NCBI GenBank assembly: GCA_002314635.1 | Contig: DCGQ01000015.1 | Span: 1-43,182, forward strand | DNA length: 43,182 nucleotides | Direction of reading: 5' to 3' | DNA from: Clostridiales bacterium UBA1774 | Lineage (GTDB): Bacteria > Bacillota > Clostridia > Oscillospirales > Oscillospiraceae | Made by a program: the position numbers and the translations under genes | Part shown: in pieces, positions 16,901 through 25,000 of the stretch | Numbering within the stretch: position 1 is the first letter of the stretch | How the letters are laid out: the number at the start of each line of letters is the position of its first letter | The notes under the pieces: generated by a model | What the model saw: only the letters and a program-made list of their open reading frames with translations | Database searches by the model: none | What the model was told of the DNA's origin: nothing

Positions 16901-18400
16901 TCACTGCAGAGCGTCGCCGCCCTTGGAATGGATCATCGCAAGCGGGGAGGCTTTCTTCCGAACCGAGGAACCGGTCTTCTGAACCGAGGGATCGGTCTTC
17001 TGAACCGTAGGCTGGGGGTTCTCTTTCTTCTTCTGCTGTGCGGCTTGCTCCCGCTGCAGTCTCTGCTCGGCGTAGGAACTGCCGGTTTGCATGAATGCTT
17101 CCTTGGTGGAGGTGTCCAGCGGTTCTCTGGCGGCTTTGACTTTATTGGCACGCTCCGTCAGCGAAGGCATCTTATTTGCGAGCAGTTCAACATTTTGAGA
17201 AGTCAGCATGGCGGACGAGGCAACATTTTTCAGCGTCTGTGCCATGCCGAGCCGCATGTCACGCATCGTGGTACCTTTTCCGTATTCCTTTCCGGAGCGG
17301 AGCTTTGTCTTTTCGTAGGTCTCTGCAGAGTCCTGCATGGTCTGCAGCAGATTACTCAGCTTTTTAAAGTCCGGTTTTCCGCCGCTTTCTTTCAGATATG
17401 TATGGACATTCTGCAGACTGGTTTTCATGGAGGTGAATTCCTTGCTGTCCCGGTGGAAAAGACGCTTACCCTGATCGATCTGCGTGAGGTTTTTTTCCAG
17501 AATATCCTTAAGCTGCGTCACAAAGGTATTGGAGTTTATGCCATTCTGTGCAGCGTTCAGATGATTATCTGCGTGCTTCTGCGTTGTAGAAAGCTTCTGG
17601 TTGCTGTCATAGAGCGTATTTCGCTTTTCGGCCATGTTATTGATTGCCTGCTTCCATTGCTTGGCCTTCTCGATGTTCCCCTTGAGCGTGTTGTTCTCCT
17701 GCATGCGTTCCACGCCCTTCTGAAAGCTGCCGGCGTTCGAAAGATCGCTGTTTTTACTGATTTGCTGCTCCATTGATTTGACGGTAGCGTCAATCTTGTC
17801 GTAGGATGCGTTCAGATTATTATCGTTGGAAAGTGCTTCTTTGATGAATTTATTGCCTTCTTCGTTGAGCTGCTTGAAAAACTCATAGGATGTGTCGCCC
17901 AGCTTTTTGGTTTGATCCTCTTCCCGATTGAGGGCGTACTCTGCCTGCATCACATGGAGCTGATTGTCCAGCGTGTGGAGGCGCATCGTATTGGTGGAAC
18001 AGGAATTGGCCAGAGTAACCAGAGAATTCAGATGAAATGCGCTGGTGAAGCCTTTTTTTCCGAAAGCGGAGTTTGCAACGGATAACAGAGAGTTTTCCGG
18101 GTTGAGATTCCCGCTCTCGTCATATCCGGCCAGCTCAGCCATGCCCTTAGTGACAATATTGAAATTTTCAGCCCAGGTTTGGCCGACTTTTGTCGTGCTC
18201 ATGTTTTTCAGCGCATTACACACATGAAAGTATGTCGTGCACAGGTTCTGAAGCTTCTGATTCTGCGGCTCGGTATCGCTCAGGAGGCCAATGGCAGCTT
18301 GGGCAGTTTCATTCGCCAGAAAACCGTCCCATGCACCCATAGTACTATTTACGGTGTTTATCATGTTCTCATCGGGTTTCTGTAATTTCGGGAGCGGCAT
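16901..18400 (-). CDS. Unrecognised 499-residue helical protein with C-terminal heptapeptide repeat
   Basis: I do not recognise this protein. It has no signal peptide and no membrane segment, and is rich in Asn, Gln, Lys, Ser and Thr. From about residue 130 to 380 it reads as long amphipathic helices with coiled-coil character (for example NNLNASYDKIDATVKSMEQQ and NGINSNTFVTQLKDILEKN). The tail is basic and has three 7-residue repeats TVQKTDP, SVQKTGS, SVRKKAS (465-485), encoded by three 21-bp DNA repeats at 16955-17017. Base composition is more AT-rich than neighbouring genes, which hints at transfer. The ribosome site AGAGG precedes the ATG. A structural, secreted-effector or phage/conjugation-derived protein are all possible. 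Confidence 0.75.
   Translation of the reverse strand: MPLPKLQKPDENMINTVNSTMGAWDGFLANETAQAAIGLLSDTEPQNQKLQNLCTTYFHVCNALKNMSTTKVGQTWAENFNIVTKGMAELAGYDESGNLNPENSLLSVANSAFGKKGFTSAFHLNSLVTLANSCSTNTMRLHTLDNQLHVMQAEYALNREEDQTKKLGDTSYEFFKQLNEEGNKFIKEALSNDNNLNASYDKIDATVKSMEQQISKNSDLSNAGSFQKGVERMQENNTLKGNIEKAKQWKQAINNMAEKRNTLYDSNQKLSTTQKHADNHLNAAQNGINSNTFVTQLKDILEKNLTQIDQGKRLFHRDSKEFTSMKTSLQNVHTYLKESGGKPDFKKLSNLLQTMQDSAETYEKTKLRSGKEYGKGTTMRDMRLGMAQTLKNVASSAMLTSQNVELLANKMPSLTERANKVKAAREPLDTSTKEAFMQTGSSYAEQRLQREQAAQQKKKENPQPTVQKTDPSVQKTGSSVRKKASPLAMIHSKGGDALQ
16955..17017. repeat. Three tandem 21-bp repeats inside the unknown helical-protein gene
   Basis: Three consecutive 21-bp units (16955-16975, 16976-16996, 16997-17017) share the core CTTCTGAACCG. 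They encode the in-frame heptapeptides TVQKTDP/SVQKTGS/SVRKKAS. Such units can change copy number by slippage without shifting frame. Confidence 0.8.
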
Positions 18401-18528
18401 AATATAACCTCTTTCTGTGGCGCCCCATTCTGCGGAATGCAGCGCATGATCTAAATCTGATAATCCGCATCGCTCGGCGGATGAATTTCTGTATTTGCCC
18501 GTAAAAGGGCGGGACGCCGGAAAAGGTT

Positions 18529-18554
18529 ACAGCCGAACCGGAAAAATCGGCTGT
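18529..18554 (-). terminator. Possible terminator of the cytidylate-kinase-like gene
   Basis: 8-bp stem ACAGCCGA/TCGGCTGT (18529-18536 with 18547-18554), 10-nt loop, located 13-38 bp after the stop of the minus-strand gene. On the minus strand it is followed by GTAACCTTTTCC, a broken T-run. Weak call. The remaining 18401-18528 holds no gene that I can see. Confidence 0.4.
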
Positions 18555-18566
18555 GCCGGGTAAAAT

Positions 18567-19169
18567 TTAAGCGAAAATCTTGGCCAGCACCGGCACCAGC
18601 GCGGGAATATCCTGATTGGTGGTGTTGATGCACAGGTCGTAGTTCAGCTTGTCGCCCCACTTCATGTCGGTGTAGAAGGCGTAATACTTGGAGCGGGCCT
18701 TGTCCATCTCCTGAATCTGCTTCAGATATTCCTTGTCAGTCATGCTTTCGCCCGCCTCGGCGCGGCTGCGGCACCGGTCAATCCGGCTCTGCAGGTCGGC
18801 ATAGACGAAGATGCGGAAGGGCTTGGAGTCCCGCAGGATATAGTCGGCGCAGCGGCCCACGATCACGCAGGGGGACTTGGCGGCCATTTCCCGGATGATC
18901 TCCTGCTGGGCCTGAAACACGGTGCTGGCCTGCTGGAAGGGCTGGGTGTCCAGATAGATGAAGCTGCGGCCGGTGGTGATGGGGTAGAGCTGGTGAGGCT
19001 GGCGCTCCACCACCTGCTGCACATATTCCTCGGACAGCGAGGTGTGCTTGGCGATGGCGGTCAGGATCTCCTTGTCGTAGTATTCGACGCCCAGTTCCTT
19101 GGCCAGACGACGGCCCAGCTCGCGCCCGCCGCTGCCGAATTCTCTGCCGATGGTGATAACCTGATTCAT
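18567..19169 (-). CDS. Cytidylate-kinase-like family protein
   Basis: P-loop protein of 200 residues that begins ITIGREFGSGGRELGRRLA, the nucleoside-kinase loop of the cytidylate-kinase-2 family. Later it has SPCVIVGRCADYIL, RIFVYADLQSRIDR and a lid-like arginine-rich segment (RCRSRAEAGESMTDKEYL). These proteins are widespread in gut Firmicutes and their true substrate is not established; the main CMP kinase is usually a separate Cmk. It has a GGGAGGAA ribosome site and a sigma-A-like promoter, divergent from the aminotransferase. Confidence 0.85.
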   Translation of the reverse strand: MNQVITIGREFGSGGRELGRRLAKELGVEYYDKEILTAIAKHTSLSEEYVQQVVERQPHQLYPITTGRSFIYLDTQPFQQASTVFQAQQEIIREMAAKSPCVIVGRCADYILRDSKPFRIFVYADLQSRIDRCRSRAEAGESMTDKEYLKQIQEMDKARSKYYAFYTDMKWGDKLNYDLCINTTNQDIPALVPVLAKIFA

Positions 19170-19207
19170 TGCGATTCCTCCCTGATTTCAGTCATATTTA
19201 TCTTATA

Positions 19208-19236
19208 TTTATAACATAGTTCACCGGAAAAAACAA
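19208..19236 (-). promoter_or_regulatory. Sigma-A promoter of the cytidylate-kinase-like gene
   Basis: Minus-strand -35 TTGTTT (19231-19236), 17-bp spacer, -10 TATAAA (19208-19213). A weaker -35 than its neighbours. Confidence 0.55.
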
Positions 19237-19260
19237 TCCTTTCCTGTATCGGTTGTACGG

Positions 19261-19289
19261 TTGACTTTCACACTCTGAATGGTTATACT
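19261..19289 (+). promoter_or_regulatory. Sigma-A promoter of the aminotransferase gene
   Basis: -35 TTGACT (19261-19266), 17-bp spacer, -10 TATACT (19284-19289). Divergent from the promoter at 19208-19236, with about 24 bp between the two -35 boxes. Confidence 0.75.
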
Positions 19290-19328
19290 GAAAAACAAAA
19301 ATTGCTTTCTGTATGGGAGGTTTTTCAT

Positions 19329-20507
19329 ATGTTTTCCGAACAGGCATATTTTTACGGAAGCCAGCCCTCGGTGATCCGGGCGCTGTTTGAGCATGGCCGT
19401 CAGCGTGCAAAAATCGTGGGGAAGGACGCGATCTGCGACTTTTCACTGGGAAACCCCAGCGTTCCCACCCCCCAGCCGGTGACGGAGGCGCTGCGTGCGC
19501 TGCTGGAGATGGACCCCATCGAGGCCCACGGCTATACCAGCTCCGCCGGCTGCGATGAGCTGCGGACGGCGCTGGCGGACAGTCTGACCCGCCGCTTCGG
19601 CATGGCGATAAAGCCGGAGAATCTGTTCATTTCCTGCGGCGCGGCGGCTGCGCTGACCGGCTGCTTCGCTGCGCTGACCATTGACAATGAGACGGAGTTT
19701 ATTACCATCGCGCCCTATTTCCCCGAATACCATGCCTACAGCGAAACCATGGGCGCACACCTGAAGGTGGTGCCTGCCGATGAGGAACGGTTCCAGATCC
19801 GCTTTGACGCGCTGGAGGCCGCCATCAACGCCCATACCCAGGGCGTGATCATCAATTCCCCCAACAACCCCTCCGGCGTGGTCTACACGGCGGATACGCT
19901 GCGCCAGCTGGGCGAGCTGCTGCGGCACAAGAGCGGGGAATACGGCCACCCCATCTACCTGATTTCCGATGAACCCTACCGGGAGCTGGTGTATGACGGG
20001 GCGAAGGCTCCCTTTGTGCCGGATTTCTATGAAAATACGCTGGTCTGCTATTCCTGGTCCAAGTGCCTGTCCCTGCCCGGCGACCGCATCGGCTATGCGC
20101 TGGTGCCGGAGCAGGCGGCGGACAGCAAAAAGCTGCTCACCGCCATTGTGGGCGCCTGCCGTCGGCTGGGTTATGTGTGCGCCCCCAGCATCATGCAGAA
20201 AGCTGTGGCAAAGTGCGTGGATGTGATGCCGGATCTGACGGTGTATGCCCGCAACCGCGCCCTGCTGCTGGAGGCTTTGCCCAAGATGGGCTATGACTGC
20301 GCCAGACCGGACGGTGCGTTTTATCTCTTTATCCGCGCCCCCAAGGGGGACGGAAAGGCCTTCTCCGAAGCGGCCAAGGCAAAGGATCTGCTGCTGGTGC
20401 CCACCGCCGGGTTCGGCGCACCCAACCATGTGCGGCTGGCCTACTGCGTGGATACCGCTGTGGTGGAGCGGAGCCTGCCGATCTTCCAGCAGCTGATCCG
20501 GGAATAA
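19329..20507 (+). CDS. PLP-dependent class I/II aminotransferase
   Basis: Fold-type I aminotransferase of 392 residues. It shows SPNNPSG (177-183), SDEPY with the pyridine-nitrogen aspartate (about D214) and the Schiff-base lysine K245 in SWSKCLSLPGDRIGY, with the phosphate-binding arginine nearby. The C-terminal substrate arginine is in HVRLAYCVD. It resembles aspartate/aromatic aminotransferases, but substrate cannot be fixed by eye. The start ATG at 19329 follows GGGAGG with good spacing. It is monocistronic, with its own promoter and the strong hairpin downstream. Confidence 0.9.
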   Translation: MFSEQAYFYGSQPSVIRALFEHGRQRAKIVGKDAICDFSLGNPSVPTPQPVTEALRALLEMDPIEAHGYTSSAGCDELRTALADSLTRRFGMAIKPENLFISCGAAAALTGCFAALTIDNETEFITIAPYFPEYHAYSETMGAHLKVVPADEERFQIRFDALEAAINAHTQGVIINSPNNPSGVVYTADTLRQLGELLRHKSGEYGHPIYLISDEPYRELVYDGAKAPFVPDFYENTLVCYSWSKCLSLPGDRIGYALVPEQAADSKKLLTAIVGACRRLGYVCAPSIMQKAVAKCVDVMPDLTVYARNRALLLEALPKMGYDCARPDGAFYLFIRAPKGDGKAFSEAAKAKDLLLVPTAGFGAPNHVRLAYCVDTAVVERSLPIFQQLIRE

Positions 20508-20550
20508 AAAGAAAAAACATGATGAATTGCGGGTTCCTTCCGCGATTCTG

Positions 20551-20591
20551 TGAAGAATCCCCCGAAAGCGCGGCTTTCGGGGGATTCTTCA
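20551..20591. terminator. Perfect 19-bp hairpin between aminotransferase and RHH-like gene
   Basis: A 19-bp perfect stem (20551-20569 with 20573-20591) and a 3-nt loop lie between convergent genes. The stop codon of the minus-strand small gene lies inside the right arm. There is a short T-run on the plus side (ATTTGG) and none on the minus side. It probably terminates the aminotransferase transcript. Confidence 0.7.
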
Positions 20592-20777
20592 TTTGGGTTC
20601 GGATTCGTTTTCGCTTCTGACCTCCGCCACCGCGGCCCGTACCGCCGCGATCACAAAGGCGGAGAAGGTGCAGTCCCGCCCGCGGATCAGTTCCTCCACA
20701 TCCTCGATCAGATCATTGGGGAAACGAATTGCCTTGTTGGTAGTGGGCGGAATGCTTGGAATTTTGAAGCCTGACAT
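20589..20777 (-). CDS. Small ribbon-helix-helix-like DNA-binding protein
   Basis: A 62-residue protein. NKAIRFPNDLIEDVEELIRGRDCTFSAFVIAAVRAAVAEV reads as a short beta strand followed by two helices, the plan of CopG/Arc-type ribbon-helix-helix regulators. The final residues (RSENESEPK) are charged. The ribosome site GAGGTAG precedes the ATG. It is divergent from another small gene at 20887, and the shared intergenic region holds inverted repeats that could be its operator. Function is inferred from fold only. Confidence 0.6.
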   Translation of the reverse strand: MSGFKIPSIPPTTNKAIRFPNDLIEDVEELIRGRDCTFSAFVIAAVRAAVAEVRSENESEPK

Positions 20778-20787
20778 TTTCTACCTC

Positions 20788-20844
20788 GCAATACATTTGC
20801 ATTGCATATAGAGTATTCCAAAAAATGCAGGACATTAGTATTGC
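20788..20844. promoter_or_regulatory. Possible operator in the divergent small-gene region
   Basis: GCAATAC (20788-20794) and GTATTGC (20838-20844) are 7-bp inverted copies, and GTATT recurs at 20813-20817. TGCATTGCAT lies between them. The second copy overlaps the -35 box of the plus-strand small gene. This layout suits a self-regulating ribbon-helix-helix repressor, but chance matches in AT-rich DNA cannot be excluded. Confidence 0.35.
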
Positions 20845-20869
20845 AAACGCTAAACAATAGTTATACAAT
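20841..20869 (+). promoter_or_regulatory. Sigma-A promoter of the 57-residue protein gene
   Basis: -35 TTGCAA (20841-20846), 17-bp spacer, -10 TACAAT (20864-20869). The predicted start near 20876 would leave a leader of only about 11 nt that is mostly the GGGGTGAG ribosome site. Confidence 0.6.
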
Positions 20870-20886
20870 AGCCCGGGGTGAGAAAA

Positions 20887-21060
20887 ATGACGGATTATCG
20901 GAAAATGTATGCGGCGCTGTGCCGGGCGGCGGATCAGGTGATCGAGCCTTTGCAGGCGCTGGGAGCATCGGAACAGGCGGAGATTCTGCAGAAAGCACTG
21001 CTGGAAGCAGAAGAAATCTATCTGAACACAACGGAAAACGCGGACTGTCGGGACGAATGA
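20887..21060 (+). CDS. Small hypothetical protein, 57 residues
   Basis: I do not recognise it. The product MTDYRKMYAALCRAADQ is followed by a second helix ending KALLEAEEIYLNTTEN; it looks all-helical, acidic and soluble. It has a promoter, a GGGGTG ribosome site and a following terminator, so it looks like a genuine gene. The ATG at 20887 is preferred over the GTG at 20878, which lies within the ribosome site. The divergent partner is a ribbon-helix-helix-like protein; nothing shows they form a toxin-antitoxin pair. Confidence 0.55.
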   Translation: MTDYRKMYAALCRAADQVIEPLQALGASEQAEILQKALLEAEEIYLNTTENADCRDE

Positions 21061-21081
21061 CCCGGACAGTCCGCGCTTTTT
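21039..21081. terminator. Terminator between the small gene and the MATE gene
   Basis: An 11-bp stem CGCGGACTGTC/GACAGTCCGCG (21039-21049 with 21065-21075), extended by three more pairs after a bulge, is followed by CTTTTT on the plus strand. It overlaps the end of the 57-residue gene and lies next to the stop of the convergent MATE gene. The minus side has AAAACG before the stem and so a short U-run as well. Confidence 0.8.
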
Positions 21082-22435
21082 ACAGATCGGGGAGGTTCCT
21101 TGTGGTCTCCCGATAGATTTTGCGGAAATACAGCATTTCCGCGGCACCGGTAATGACCCACGAGAACACATAGAGCAGATACAGCGACTGGATGGTGCGG
21201 AACCATGCAAAGACGGTGTAGACCCAGATCACACGGAATACGCAGGAACCCAGAATGACCAGCACCGTGGGAACCAGACTTTTTCCCAGTCCCCGGCAGG
21301 CGGAAATGGTGCAGTCCATAAAGGCGGAAACGGCGTAGCTGAGACTCATGATGTTCAGCCGCTGCAGACCCGCGTCCAGCACCGCCGGTTCCTTTGTGAA
21401 AATCAGCAGGAAGGGCCGCCCCAGCAGCATCAGCACCACGCCCATCACTGCGGCAACGCCGAAGGAAAGACCGATGCCCCACCAGTAGCTGCGGAGGATC
21501 CGCTTTTTCCTGCCCGCGCCCAGATTCTGGCCGATGAAGCTGGCACAGCCGGTGTAGAAGGCGGCCATCACATCATAGACCAGCGCGTCCGCATTGGCTG
21601 CGGCGGAATTGCCTTCCACCATCACCGCGTCAAAGGAGTTGACGGCGGACTGGATGAACAGGTTGGCAATGGCAAAAATGGCGTGCTGAAACCCGGAGGG
21701 GATGCCCAGCGACAGAATGCTCCGGGCCTTGTCCCGGTTCAGGTGCAGGTATTTCCGGCTGAGACCGCAGCAGTCCTTCCGCCGGGAAAGGCTGACGAGA
21801 ATCAGCAGCGCACACAGATACTGGCTCAGGGTGCTGGCCAGCGCCACACCTGCCACGTCCATGTGCAGGACAATGACGAAAAACAGGTTCAGTCCCACAT
21901 TCAGAGCCCCGGCCAGCGTGAGGAAGGCCAGCGGCTTCCGGGTGTCCCCGGCAGCGGAATAGATCGCGTTGCCGAAGTTGTAGATGGCGGCAGCGGGCAT
22001 ACCCAGCATATAAATGCGGAAATACACCGCCGCACCGGCGATCAGCTCCTCCTTTGTCCGCAGCAGCCGAAGCAGCGGCATACAGAAGGCCAGTCCCAGA
22101 ACCAGCAGCGCCATGCCCATCAGAAGGCAGAGCAGCGCGGCGGTATGCACGGTTTCCCGCACCTCCCGCTGCCGTCCCGCGCCCAGATGCAGCGCCGCAC
22201 GGGCATTCACGCCGCTGCCCAGACCCATGAGAAAGCCGGTGAACAGACCCACCAGAATCGTGGTGGAGCCAACGCTTCCCAGCGCCGAGGCTCCGGCAAA
22301 CTGCCCTACCACGGCGATATCCGACATATTGAACAGAACCTGCAGCACATTGGAAGCCACCAGCGGCAGGCTGACCCGCAGCATTCCTTTTGCCAGATTG
22401 CCGCGGGTCATTTCGATATTGGGCAAGCTCCGCAC
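21080..22435 (-). CDS. MATE-family multidrug/cation efflux transporter
   Basis: Polytopic protein of about 451 residues with twelve predicted helices, in two halves. The start (MTRGNLAKGMLRVSLPLV, then FNMSDIAVVGQFAG) is typical of the DinF/NorM-type MATE exporters of Firmicutes. The GLGSGVNA segment and the second-half repeat near GFQHAIFAIANLFIQSAV fit. The exact start is unsure: GTG 22435 overlaps the ribosome site AAAGGTGG, TTG 22426 has ideal spacing and ATG 22411 matches the usual family start. It follows the HD-RecQ gene by 36 bp, so it is probably the last gene of that operon. Confidence 0.88.
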   Translation of the reverse strand: MRSLPNIEMTRGNLAKGMLRVSLPLVASNVLQVLFNMSDIAVVGQFAGASALGSVGSTTILVGLFTGFLMGLGSGVNARAALHLGAGRQREVRETVHTAALLCLLMGMALLVLGLAFCMPLLRLLRTKEELIAGAAVYFRIYMLGMPAAAIYNFGNAIYSAAGDTRKPLAFLTLAGALNVGLNLFFVIVLHMDVAGVALASTLSQYLCALLILVSLSRRKDCCGLSRKYLHLNRDKARSILSLGIPSGFQHAIFAIANLFIQSAVNSFDAVMVEGNSAAANADALVYDVMAAFYTGCASFIGQNLGAGRKKRILRSYWWGIGLSFGVAAVMGVVLMLLGRPFLLIFTKEPAVLDAGLQRLNIMSLSYAVSAFMDCTISACRGLGKSLVPTVLVILGSCVFRVIWVYTVFAWFRTIQSLYLLYVFSWVITGAAEMLYFRKIYRETTRNLPDL

Positions 22436-22471
22436 CCACCTTTCTTCAGACAGACTGTATTCGGAAAGCCG

Positions 22472-25000
22472 TCAGCTTTCCCCGTGCAGCTCCGCAAGGA
22501 ACCGCTCTCCGTATTTCTGCAGCTTGGCCTTGCCCACGCCGGAAACACGGGCAAATTCCTCCAGATCCCGGGGCATCAGCCGCCGCATATCCGCCAGCGT
22601 GGCATCGGAAAAAATCCAGTAGGGCGGAATCTTCTCGCTGCGGGCAATGCTGAGCCGCAGCGCTTTCAGACGGCGCAGCAGCGCATCGCCGCCCTCCGGT
22701 TCCGGGTTGGCCTTTTTCGGCTTGGGCGCTTTGCGGGGCATCCGCAGCGATACGGTCTGTTCCCCCTCCAGCACGGCCTGTGCGCTGTCGCCCAGCAGCA
22801 GAATGGGGTACTCCCCATCGGAAACGGTGAGCAGGCCGCGTCCGATCAGTCCGTCCAGCAGGCGGCGCAGCTCCTTGATCGTCTGCCCCTGCAGCGCACC
22901 GAAGCTGTCCCGCCGGGTCAGTCCCAGCTGGGACATCCGCTCGCTTTCGCTGCCGCTCAGAATGGCGGCGATGGTGGAGGCACCGTAGCGCTGCCCGGTT
23001 TCCTGCACGCAGCGCAGCGCGGCTCTGGCTTCCCGGGTGGCATCCACCGTGTCCCAGTCCGCCTGACAGACGGAGCAGTTGCCGCAGTCCTGCCCGGTGC
23101 GATCTCCGAAGTACCGGAGCAGCTCGTTTCGCAGGCAGCGGTCGGAGACGGCGTAGTAGGTCATGTGCTTCAGCCGCTCCACGTCCCGGCGGCGCACCTC
23201 CGCCTGTTCATCGGCGGTCAGCGCTTCATTGGGGGCGGAATTGCGGATCAGAAACTCATTCAGCTTCCCGTCGGCAGGACTGTAAAGCAGGATGCAGTCC
23301 GCCTTTTCCCCGTCCCGCCCGGCGCGGCCTGCCTCTTGATAATAGGCCTCCAGCGATTTCGGCATATTGTAGTGAATGACGAAGGACACGTTGGATTTGT
23401 CAATGCCCATGCCGAAAGCGTTGGTGGCCACAATGACGGGGCAGCGGTCGCTTTCAAAATCGTCCTGATTCTGCTTCCGCTCCTCATCGCTGAGACCCGC
23501 ATGATAGCGGGTGACGGCATAACCCCGATCCCGCAGCAGGTCACAGGTCTCATCCACCAGCTTGCGGGTGGCACAGTATACGATGCCGGACTCACCGGAA
23601 TGCTCCCGCAGCAGACTGAGCAGCTCCCGCTGTTTATCCTCCGGGCGGCGGACGCCGAAATACAGGTTGGGCCGGTCAAAGCCGGTGGTGATCTGAAACG
23701 GGTCCTGCAGATTCAGAATGCGGCAGATATCCTCCCGCACCTCCTTCGTTGCAGTGGCGGTAAAGGCGGCGACAATGGGCCGTTTCGGCAGCTCCTGCAC
23801 GAAGTCCGTGATTTTCAGATAATCGGGGCGGAAATCCTGCCCCCACTGGGATACGCAGTGGGCCTCGTCCACTGCCAGCATGGAAACGGGCAGACGGCGG
23901 CACAGCTCCAGAAAGGCCGGAACCAGCAGCCGTTCCGGGGCCACATAGATCAGCTTATACGCGCCCTGTCCCATGCGGCGCAGCGCCTCCGAATACTGGG
24001 AGGCGGTCAGCGAACTGTTCAGAAACGCTGCCGGTACGCCGCAGCGCACCAGCGCGCTGACCTGATTCTTCATCAGCGAGATCAGCGGGGAGACCACCAG
24101 CGTGATGCCCGGCAGCAGCAGGGCGGGGATCTGGTAGCAGACGGACTTGCCTGCGCCGGTAGGCATGACGCACAGCGCGTCCCTTCCGCTGAGCAGGTTC
24201 CGGACGATGGGTTCCTGCCCGCCCCGGAAGGCGGTGTAGCCGAAATAGGAGGAAAGCGCCTGCAGCGCCGGGTCCTGCGGCGGAGCGGGCGGCTCCGGTG
24301 CAGGCGCGTCCAGAATGTCCCGCAGCAGCGCCTGACCCCGCTGGTCCGGCTCCCGTACCTCCCGGTACAGGCTTTCGTAAAACTCCTGCGCCGCCTTCTG
24401 CCGCTGACGGGCCAGCTCTGCGCCACGGCGGGTGAGAAAACGGTCATAGAGCTTTTCCAGCTTGTAATGGTACTCCCGGAAAAAGGACACCTGCCGTTCA
24501 TCCCGGGGCAGTGGCCCGTCCCGTTCCTCGGCGATGTTTCCGTCCTCGCCCCGGCAGTACAGCGGGGAGGCGATGGCACCGGAATATTGCAGCGTCCGCG
24601 CAATGCCGATGGCACCGCACACATCCAGCTTGTCCGCGTCAAAGAGGATCTTCGCTTCCGGGGTTTTCGGCGGATTTTCCTTCCGGAAGCGGTGACAGCG
24701 AATGGCCTCCGCCGTTTCTTCGGCGAAGGCCGCATCCAGACCCTGTTCCAGAAGCCACGCCCGGGCCTTTTCCGCACCCACGGCGGCATGATCCAGCGCC
24801 GGGTTTCGCAGCTGCTCGGCTCTGCCGATGTCGTGAAGCAGACAGGCGGCGATCAGCACATCCGTGTCCGCCGCAGGCTCCGTCCGCGCAATGTCCAACG
24901 CCAGAAACAGCACCCGATGCACGTGCTCCCGGTCGTGGGCACTGTCGCCCATGCAGCCGGTCATGTACTGCTCCATCCGGGCGAAAAACTCCTTTGTCAT
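22472..25000 (-). CDS. HD-domain / RecQ DNA helicase fusion
   Basis: One uninterrupted 842-residue protein. Residues 1-215 are an HD-type phosphohydrolase domain: H26, the H56-D57 pair in LLHDIGR, H103 and D121 in KILFDADKLD. Residues 245-590 are a RecQ helicase core with Walker A MPTGAGKS (279-286), DEAHCVSQWG and the motif VI segment QEAGRAGRDG. A zinc-binding RecQ-Ct region (CGNCSVC) follows, then an HRDC domain (about 765-842). RecQ unwinds DNA 3'-5'; free HD proteins of this type hydrolyse nucleotides or nucleic-acid-linked phosphates. The fusion places both in one chain. It overlaps mnmA by 4 bp. Confidence 0.9.
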   Translation of the reverse strand: MTKEFFARMEQYMTGCMGDSAHDREHVHRVLFLALDIARTEPAADTDVLIAACLLHDIGRAEQLRNPALDHAAVGAEKARAWLLEQGLDAAFAEETAEAIRCHRFRKENPPKTPEAKILFDADKLDVCGAIGIARTLQYSGAIASPLYCRGEDGNIAEERDGPLPRDERQVSFFREYHYKLEKLYDRFLTRRGAELARQRQKAAQEFYESLYREVREPDQRGQALLRDILDAPAPEPPAPPQDPALQALSSYFGYTAFRGGQEPIVRNLLSGRDALCVMPTGAGKSVCYQIPALLLPGITLVVSPLISLMKNQVSALVRCGVPAAFLNSSLTASQYSEALRRMGQGAYKLIYVAPERLLVPAFLELCRRLPVSMLAVDEAHCVSQWGQDFRPDYLKITDFVQELPKRPIVAAFTATATKEVREDICRILNLQDPFQITTGFDRPNLYFGVRRPEDKQRELLSLLREHSGESGIVYCATRKLVDETCDLLRDRGYAVTRYHAGLSDEERKQNQDDFESDRCPVIVATNAFGMGIDKSNVSFVIHYNMPKSLEAYYQEAGRAGRDGEKADCILLYSPADGKLNEFLIRNSAPNEALTADEQAEVRRRDVERLKHMTYYAVSDRCLRNELLRYFGDRTGQDCGNCSVCQADWDTVDATREARAALRCVQETGQRYGASTIAAILSGSESERMSQLGLTRRDSFGALQGQTIKELRRLLDGLIGRGLLTVSDGEYPILLLGDSAQAVLEGEQTVSLRMPRKAPKPKKANPEPEGGDALLRRLKALRLSIARSEKIPPYWIFSDATLADMRRLMPRDLEEFARVSGVGKAKLQKYGERFLAELHGES

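Noticed and set aside
16955..17017. CRISPR-like array
   Set aside because: The 21-bp units are contiguous with no spacers and stay in frame within a coding region.
20589..21060. Toxin-antitoxin pair
   Set aside because: The genes are divergent, not overlapping in one operon, and the 57-residue protein shows no known toxin motif.
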